From DASXYG01 sp036502625 (GTDB taxonomy: Bacteria; Actinomycetota; Actinomycetes; Streptosporangiales; Streptosporangiaceae): a DNA stretch of 64,000 bases. The DNA lies in assembly GCA_036502625.1 (NCBI GenBank), contig DASXYG010000095.1, forward strand, positions 62,001-126,000, read 5' to 3'. The notes under the pieces were generated by a model that ran no database searches, was not told where the DNA came from, and saw only the letters and a program-made list of their open reading frames with translations. The position numbers and the translations under genes are program-made. Below are positions 59,236 to 64,000 of this stretch, piece by piece; position 1 is the first letter of the stretch; the number at the start of each line of letters is the position of its first letter.

Positions 59236-60156
59236 ATGACGGACGCCGATGGGCGGGACTGGACGGCGGCCGACGTCCCGGACCAGCGCGGGCGGACGGT
59301 CGTCGTCACCGGCGGCAACGCGGGCATCGGCTTCGAGGCCGCGCGGGTGCTCGCCGGGCGCGCCGCCACGGTCGTGCTGGCCTGCCGCGACGAGGCGCGG
59401 ATGCGTGACGCGGTCGCGCGGCTGTCCGCGGGCGGCGCGGCCGTCACCGGCGTACGGCTGGACCTCGGATCACTCGCCTCGGTCCGGCGCGCCGCCGCGG
59501 AGCTGCGCGACCGGTACGACCGGATCGACCTGCTGATCAACAACGCCGGCGTGATGGACGTCCCGTACGGCACCACCGAGGACGGCTTCGAGCGCCAGCT
59601 CGGCGTCAACCACCTCGGCCACTTCGCGCTGACCGGGCTGCTGCTCGACCGGCTGGCCGGCGCCCCGGGCGCGCGGGTGGTGACGGTCGCGAGCCTCAAC
59701 CACGTCGACGGGCGGATCGACTTCGACGACCTCGCGTACGCGCACGGCTACCGCAAGCAGGCCGCGTACGCCCGGTCGAAGCTGGCCAACCTGCTGTTCA
59801 CGTACGAGCTGCACCACCGGCTCGCCGCGGCCGGCGTCCCGACGGCGGCGGTGGCCGCGCATCCGGGGTTCGCGCGCACCGAGCTGTTCCGCAACCTGCC
59901 CGCGCCCGTACGGCTGGGGTACCGGCTCGCGCTGCCGATGCTGGCGCAGACCGCGGCGATGGGCGCGCTGCCGGTGCTGCGCGCGGCCACCGACCCCGCG
60001 GTGCGCGGCGGCGAGTACTACGGGCCCGCCAGGCGCACCGAGACCATGGGCCCGCCGGTGCGGGTGGAGTCCTCGGAACGGTCGCACGACCGCGACGCGC
60101 AGCGGCGGCTGTGGCTTGAGTCCGAACGGCTGACCGGTGTCGCCTACCCCGGCTGA
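59236..60156 (+). CDS. SDR-family oxidoreductase
   Basis: 306 residues, retinol-dehydrogenase-like branch: T-G-G-N-A-G-I-G near residue 25, N-N-A-G-V-M near 95, catalytic Y-A-R-S-K, and a long C-terminus (A-A-H-P-G-F-A-R-T-E-L). GGGAG lies upstream of ATG 59236. Its end overlaps the TetR gene by 20 nt, so they form an operon under the palindrome at 59194. Confidence 0.85.
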   Translation: MTDADGRDWTAADVPDQRGRTVVVTGGNAGIGFEAARVLAGRAATVVLACRDEARMRDAVARLSAGGAAVTGVRLDLGSLASVRRAAAELRDRYDRIDLLINNAGVMDVPYGTTEDGFERQLGVNHLGHFALTGLLLDRLAGAPGARVVTVASLNHVDGRIDFDDLAYAHGYRKQAAYARSKLANLLFTYELHHRLAAAGVPTAAVAAHPGFARTELFRNLPAPVRLGYRLALPMLAQTAAMGALPVLRAATDPAVRGGEYYGPARRTETMGPPVRVESSERSHDRDAQRRLWLESERLTGVAYPG

Positions 60157-60760
60157 GCGGCGCGCCGCCACCGGCCGCTACCACCATGGCGACCTGCGGA
60201 CCGCGCTGACCGACGCCGCCGCCGAGCTGGTCGCCGAGCGCGGCGTGCGCGGCTTCTCGCTCGCCGAGGTCAGCCGCAGGCTCGGGGTGTCGCCGCGCGC
60301 GCCGTACCGGCACTTCGCCGACCGGGAGGCGCTGCTCGCCACCGTCGTGGTCCGCGCGTACACCGAGCTGGCGGCGATGCTGCCGGCGGGCACCGCGGAC
60401 GACCCGGGCGAGCGGCTGGCCGCGATCGCCGGCGCCTACGTCCGGTTCGCCGCCGAGCGGCGCGCCCTGTTCGAGGCGGTGTTCGCCGCGTCGGTGGACA
60501 AGGCGCGGTTCCCGGAGATCGCCGCGGCGGCCGAGCCGGTGGACACCGCGGTACGCCGCTGCGTCCAGGAGCTGTGCCCCGGCGACCCGGCCGCCGCCGC
60601 GGCCCTGGAGGACGCCGTCACCGCCGGCGCGCACGGGCACGCCACGCTGCTGCTCGACGGCGCGTACGGCACCGGGCCCGCGGCCGCGCGGCGGGCCGCG
60701 CGCAAGGCGGCCGGTGCGGCACGGGCGCTGGTCATCGGGCGGGCCGCGCTCGCCGAGTGA
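60137..60760 (+). CDS. TetR/AcrR-family transcriptional regulator
   Basis: 207 residues. Helix-turn-helix F-S-L-A-E-V-S-R-R-L-G-V-S-P-R-A-P-Y-R-H-F, preceded by the typical Y-H-H-G-D-L-R. C-terminal TetR_C-like domain. It starts at GTG 60137 inside the SDR gene, indicating translational coupling and autoregulation. Confidence 0.88.
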   Translation: MSPTPAERRAATGRYHHGDLRTALTDAAAELVAERGVRGFSLAEVSRRLGVSPRAPYRHFADREALLATVVVRAYTELAAMLPAGTADDPGERLAAIAGAYVRFAAERRALFEAVFAASVDKARFPEIAAAAEPVDTAVRRCVQELCPGDPAAAAALEDAVTAGAHGHATLLLDGAYGTGPAAARRAARKAAGAARALVIGRAALAE

Positions 60761-60776
60761 GCGCGCGCGACCGGAC

Positions 60777-60801
60777 GGGAAATGATCGGCGTGTGCCCGT
60801 C
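60777..60801 (+). promoter_or_regulatory. Possible ECF sigma-factor promoter
   Basis: GGGAAAT (60777-60783) and CGTC (60798-60801), separated by 14 nt, resemble an ECF -35/-10 pair, 57 nt before the sigma gene start. The spacing is a little short. Autoregulation of ECF genes is common, which is the reason for the call. Confidence 0.3.
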
Positions 60802-60857
60802 GGAGAACCGGTGCGCCGGACGACGATAAGGGTGTGGAAGGCGGACCGGCTCGGAGC

Positions 60858-61361
60858 ATGCCGCGGCGCGGGTTGCTGGAGTTGTACGACGAGGCGCTGC
60901 CGCACGTGTACGGCTACCTGCTCGCGCGCTGCGGTGGCCGCGTGCTGGCCGAGGACCTGACCGCCGAGACGTTCCTGGCCGCCGTCGACGCCGCACGGCG
61001 GGCCGACGCGCCGCAGGTGACCACGGCCTGGCTGATCGGCGTGGCCCGGCACAAGCTGGTCGACCACTGGCGCCGGGTCGCGCGGGAGGAGCGCGGGCTG
61101 CGCGCGGTGGGTGAGCCGCCGGCGGCCGAGGACCCCTGGGACGAGCGGCTCGACGCGCTGCGGGCGCGGTCGACGCTGGAACGGCTCGCCCCGCACCACC
61201 GGGCGGCGCTGACGCTGCGCTACCTCGACGACCTGCCGGTTCCGCAGGTCGCGGCGTTGCTCGGCCGCACCCTGCACGCCACCGAGGCGCTGCTCGTACG
61301 CGCACGGGCGGCATTCCGCCGTGCGTACGACGAGACGGGAGGGGAGAACGGCCATGGCTGA
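60858..61361 (+). CDS. RNA polymerase ECF-type sigma factor
   Basis: About 167 residues. Region 2 is L-A-R-C-G-G-R-V-L-A-E-D-L-T-A-E-T-F-L-A-A-V with W-L-I-G-V-A-R-H-K-L-V-D-H-W-R-R; region 4 is L-T-L-R-Y-L-D-D-L-P-V-P-Q-V-A-A-L-L-G-R-T. No anti-sigma gene adjoins it; instead it overlaps a VOC-domain protein gene by 8 nt. GTG 60834 is an alternative start. Confidence 0.85.
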   Translation: MPRRGLLELYDEALPHVYGYLLARCGGRVLAEDLTAETFLAAVDAARRADAPQVTTAWLIGVARHKLVDHWRRVAREERGLRAVGEPPAAEDPWDERLDALRARSTLERLAPHHRAALTLRYLDDLPVPQVAALLGRTLHATEALLVRARAAFRRAYDETGGENGHG

Positions 61362-62643
61362 CCCGCTGGACGTGCTGCGGGCGCCGGACGCGCCCGTCGG
61401 ACCCGACCCGGAATTCGCCGCCCGGCTGCGCGCGCGGATCGAGCGCGCGCTGTCCCTGCCGAAAGGAGTCGCCATGATCACGGACGAACGCGAAGAGTCC
61501 AGGGAGGCCGCCACCGTGGGTAACGCGCTGACGCCGTACCTCGCCGTCGCCGGCGCCCCGGCCGCGATCGACTGGTACCGGGCCAATCTCGGCGCGCGCC
61601 TGATCGGCGAGCCGATCGTGATGCCGGACGGCCGGATCGGCCACGCCGAGCTGGAGATCGCCGGCGCGCGGGTGTTCCTGGCCGACGAGCACCCGGAGAT
61701 CGGGGTCGCCGCGCCGGCGGCCGGCGCCGGGGCCGCCGTGTCCCTGCACCTGGAGGTCGCCGACGTCGACGCGGTCACGGCCGCCGCGGCGGGCGCCGGC
61801 GCCGTCGTGGAGCGTGAGCCGTCCGACAACCCGTACGGCCGCGTCGGCGTCATCCGCGACCCGTTCGGCCACCGGTGGATGCTCAACTCGGCGCCCGCCG
61901 CACCGGGCGAACCGGCGCGCGACGGCGACATCGGCTACTTCTCGCTGTGGACGCCGGACGTCGACCGGGCGGCGGACTTCTACGCGACGGTCCTCGGCTG
62001 GAGCTACACCGACGCCGGCGGACCGAGCCGGATGGCCGAGGGCGGCCCGATCCCGCACGGCATCGTCGCGCTCGACGCGGCCCGCCGGGAGTGGGCGCCG
62101 TGGTCCGGCCTGACGCACCCGACGCTGTTCTGCTCCTACGGCGTGGCCGACCTCGACGCCGCCGTCGAACGGGTGCGCACCGCGGGCGGCCAGGCGAGCG
62201 ACCCGGGCGAGACACCGTACGGCCGCATCGCCAACTGCGCCGACGACCAGGGCGCGCCGTTCGCGCTGCACGAGAACGGCCCCGAGGCGCGGCGCCCGCC
62301 GCTGAACGGCGGCGGCCAGGGCGACATCGCCTACCTGACCATGCAGGTCGTCGACGCGCGGCGGGCACGCGACTTCTACGGCTCGCTGTTCGGCTGGACG
62401 TTCACCCCGGGCCGCGTCGAGGAGGGCTGGGAGCCGCACGACCCGGCCCCGATGACCGGCATGCACGGCGGCCACGACCACGCGGCCCAGGTGCCGATGT
62501 ACCTGGTCGACGACGTGGCCGCGGCGGTCGGCCGGGTGCGCGCGTCCGGCGGCACGTCCACCGAGCCGTCGCGGCAGCCGTACGGCCTGACCGCCGAATG
62601 CACCGACGACCAGGGCATGCCGTTCTCCCTCGGCGCGCTCTGA
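61354..62643 (+). CDS. Protein with three VOC domains, coupled to an ECF sigma factor
   Basis: 429 residues. An N-terminal stretch of about 40 residues (P-L-D-V-L-R-A-P-D-A-P-V-G-P-D-P-E-F-A) precedes three VOC units: a PhnB-like one (A-A-I-D-W-Y-R-A-N-L-G-A, ends D-P-F-G-H-R-W), one with A-A-D-F-Y-A-T-V-L-G-W, and one with A-R-D-F-Y-G-S-L-F-G-W. It could be a sensor of small molecules for the sigma factor, or an enzyme in its regulon; this is inference. Confidence 0.8.
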   Translation: MADPLDVLRAPDAPVGPDPEFAARLRARIERALSLPKGVAMITDEREESREAATVGNALTPYLAVAGAPAAIDWYRANLGARLIGEPIVMPDGRIGHAELEIAGARVFLADEHPEIGVAAPAAGAGAAVSLHLEVADVDAVTAAAAGAGAVVEREPSDNPYGRVGVIRDPFGHRWMLNSAPAAPGEPARDGDIGYFSLWTPDVDRAADFYATVLGWSYTDAGGPSRMAEGGPIPHGIVALDAARREWAPWSGLTHPTLFCSYGVADLDAAVERVRTAGGQASDPGETPYGRIANCADDQGAPFALHENGPEARRPPLNGGGQGDIAYLTMQVVDARRARDFYGSLFGWTFTPGRVEEGWEPHDPAPMTGMHGGHDHAAQVPMYLVDDVAAAVGRVRASGGTSTEPSRQPYGLTAECTDDQGMPFSLGAL

Positions 62644-62719
62644 ACGGATCCGCGGGCCCGACGGCATCAATCCGGACACGGGGGAACCGCGGGGCGCCGG
62701 GTCCGGCGAGAATGCGGGC

Positions 62720-64000
62720 GTGACTGAGGCGATGCCCCGTTCCGTGCCCGTTCGCGACCCGAATCCCGGCTGGGGGTTGCTGCTGGCGGCGCCGGCGTTC
62801 CTGCTCTGGCTGTTCGGGCTCGTGCCGCCGGTCGTGTCGACCCTGTACCTGAGCCTGACCAGCACCGGGGGCATCAGCGGGCGCGGAAGGTTCGTGGGGG
62901 CGGCGAACTACGGGCAGTTGTTCGACGACGGGGTGTTCGGGCGGGCCGCCGGGTTCACGGTGCTGGTCGTCGTCGTACGGGTGGTGGCCGTGGCCGTGGT
63001 GCCGCCGCTGCTGGCCTGGGGCACCGTGGCGCTCGGCCGGCGGGTCGCGATCCCGCTGGCCGTGGTGTTCGCGGTGCCACTGGCGTTCGCGACGCCCGCG
63101 TTCGCGGCCATCGCGAACCAGGTGGGGGCCGCGCCGGGGGCGCTGGCCTCGACGGGCGGCGCGCGGGCCACGGTGCTCGGCACCGGCGGCACGTACGCGC
63201 TGCTGTACGCCTGCGGGATCGGCCTGGTCGTGCTGACGGCGGCGTTGCGCGCCGAGACGCGGCCGGGACGCAGCGGACTGCTCGGCCGTCCGTTCGTCAC
63301 CGCGTGGGCGGTGGGCGTGCTGGCCGCCGCGGCGTACGGGCTTCAGGCGTTCACCGGGGTCAACGTCATGACCGGCGGCGGCCCGGCGAACGCCACCGAA
63401 ACGCTCGGGTCGCACGCGCTCGCCGTGGGCCTCCAGGACGCACAGTTCGGCTACTCCGCCGCCGTCGAGGTGACGTTCCTGCTGCCCGTTCTGCTGCTCG
63501 GCCTGTGCGCCGGGGCGCTCGTGATCGCGAATCGGGCCGCGCTCGACCCGCGCCCGGACCTCGGGCCGCGGCGTCCCGCAGGGAACCCCGCGGCCTGGGT
63601 GGCCGGCGGCGTCGCGCTGCTGGTCGCGCTCGTCGTGTGGGGCCGCGGCCTGTGGCCGGTCGCCGCGGGCTGGAGCGGCCGGCCGGTCCAGGGCGTCAGC
63701 GCCGGCGGCGCCGTGTTCCGCGTGCTCCTGCACGACCTCCCGTCCACGCTCCTCGTGGTCGTGGTGGCGCTGGCCGCCGCGTTCGGCATCGTCGCGTTCC
63801 GCCCGCTCGGCCGTGGCGGCTTGTGGCTGCTGCTGCCGTTCGCGCCGTGGCTGTTCCTCACGACGGTCGCGCAGGCGCCCGCCCTGTTCCTGGCGTACGC
63901 GCACGGCACGGTGCAGCGCCCGTTCGCGCACCTCCAGCCGGCGCTCGGCCTGCTGCCGATCCTGCTGTTCGCCTTCGTCATCCTGCTGCGCGGCCTGGAA
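62720..64000 (+). CDS. Sugar ABC transporter permease, possibly MalF-MalG fused (3' end outside window)
   Basis: 427 codons open to the end of the window from GTG 62720. The first part is MalF-like: L-L-A-A-P-A-F-L-L-W-L, S-L-T-S-T-G-G, F-V-G-A-A-N-Y, several hydrophobic helices and the M-T-G-G-G-P-A-N-A-T-E-T-L loop that precedes the last helices. Then a second set of helices begins (W-V-A-G-G-V-A-L-L-V-A-L-V, S-T-L-L-V-V-V-V-A-L-A), like the start of a MalG-type permease. The canonical EAA loop (E-A-A-x-x-x-G) is not seen where expected, so it may be divergent. It is cut by the window edge. Confidence 0.6.
   Translation, partial: MTEAMPRSVPVRDPNPGWGLLLAAPAFLLWLFGLVPPVVSTLYLSLTSTGGISGRGRFVGAANYGQLFDDGVFGRAAGFTVLVVVVRVVAVAVVPPLLAWGTVALGRRVAIPLAVVFAVPLAFATPAFAAIANQVGAAPGALASTGGARATVLGTGGTYALLYACGIGLVVLTAALRAETRPGRSGLLGRPFVTAWAVGVLAAAAYGLQAFTGVNVMTGGGPANATETLGSHALAVGLQDAQFGYSAAVEVTFLLPVLLLGLCAGALVIANRAALDPRPDLGPRRPAGNPAAWVAGGVALLVALVVWGRGLWPVAAGWSGRPVQGVSAGGAVFRVLLHDLPSTLLVVVVALAAAFGIVAFRPLGRGGLWLLLPFAPWLFLTTVAQAPALFLAYAHGTVQRPFAHLQPALGLLPILLFAFVILLRGLE

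Overview
The window is about 64 kb of very GC-rich DNA with dense, overlapping genes, frequent GTG starts and actinobacterial protein families (AfsR/SARP regulators, a Wadjet JetD remnant, DUF427, ECF-VOC pairs). It comes from a filamentous high-GC actinomycete; a Streptosporangiales/Thermomonosporaceae-like host fits by impression only, and no rRNA or tRNA is present to fix the genus.

Layout. (1) 1-2106: the end of a membrane protein gene, a DUF427 protein, then about 1 kb of decayed DNA with a methyltransferase scrap. (2) 2107-11852: a minus-strand operon for a soluble diiron monooxygenase of the toluene/alkene/isoprene monooxygenase family (alpha, gamma, coupling, beta, Rieske ferredoxin, FAD reductase). 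Two SnoaL-like proteins and a DJ-1/PfpI protein precede it and a MIP18-like assembly factor and an ABM-domain protein follow it. Most genes overlap by 4 nt (ATGA/GTGA). A second DJ-1 protein and an AraC regulator flank it. (3) 11853-19296: a patchy accessory region with remnants of an NB-ARC regulator and a recombinase, two small secreted proteins that share an upstream motif, small enzymes, a LuxR-type regulator and a broken hydrolase. (4) 19297-39037: a compact NRPS/PKS biosynthetic cluster, the centre of interest. (5) 39316-51548: a TetR/FAD-monooxygenase pair, a CLC channel with a divergent MarR, a methyltransferase, a tautomerase-YHS fusion, a large AfsR-type regulator and an anion permease. 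(6) 51631-56238: the 3' end of a Wadjet jetD gene, an 8-copy heptamer repeat before a GT-B-like protein, and a STAND/TPR protein. (7) 56460-64000: a thioesterase, oxalyl-CoA decarboxylase, an SDR/TetR pair with a perfect palindromic operator, an ECF sigma/three-VOC pair, and a truncated ABC permease.

The biosynthetic cluster reads, in transcription order: NRPS A(Ser)-FkbM methyltransferase-PCP-C; NRPS degenerate C-A-PCP; AT-less KS-ACP; type II thioesterase; then a five-gene cassette (3-hydroxyacyl-CoA dehydrogenase, free ACP, acyl-CoA dehydrogenase, class II aminoacyl-tRNA-synthetase-like amino acid:carrier-protein ligase, free acyltransferase) and an SDR. The cassette matches the logic of the aminomalonyl-ACP extender pathway of zwittermicin A (Ser loaded on an ACP, then oxidised twice). 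Here a SerRS-like ligase stands where zwittermicin uses an NRPS adenylation domain. I infer a small hybrid peptide carrying a methylated serine, a second amino acid and an aminomalonate-derived unit. A PPTase, a secreted CocE/NonD hydrolase and an MFS exporter adjoin it.

The product, the substrate of the monooxygenase and the biological role of the regulatory motifs cannot be settled from sequence alone.
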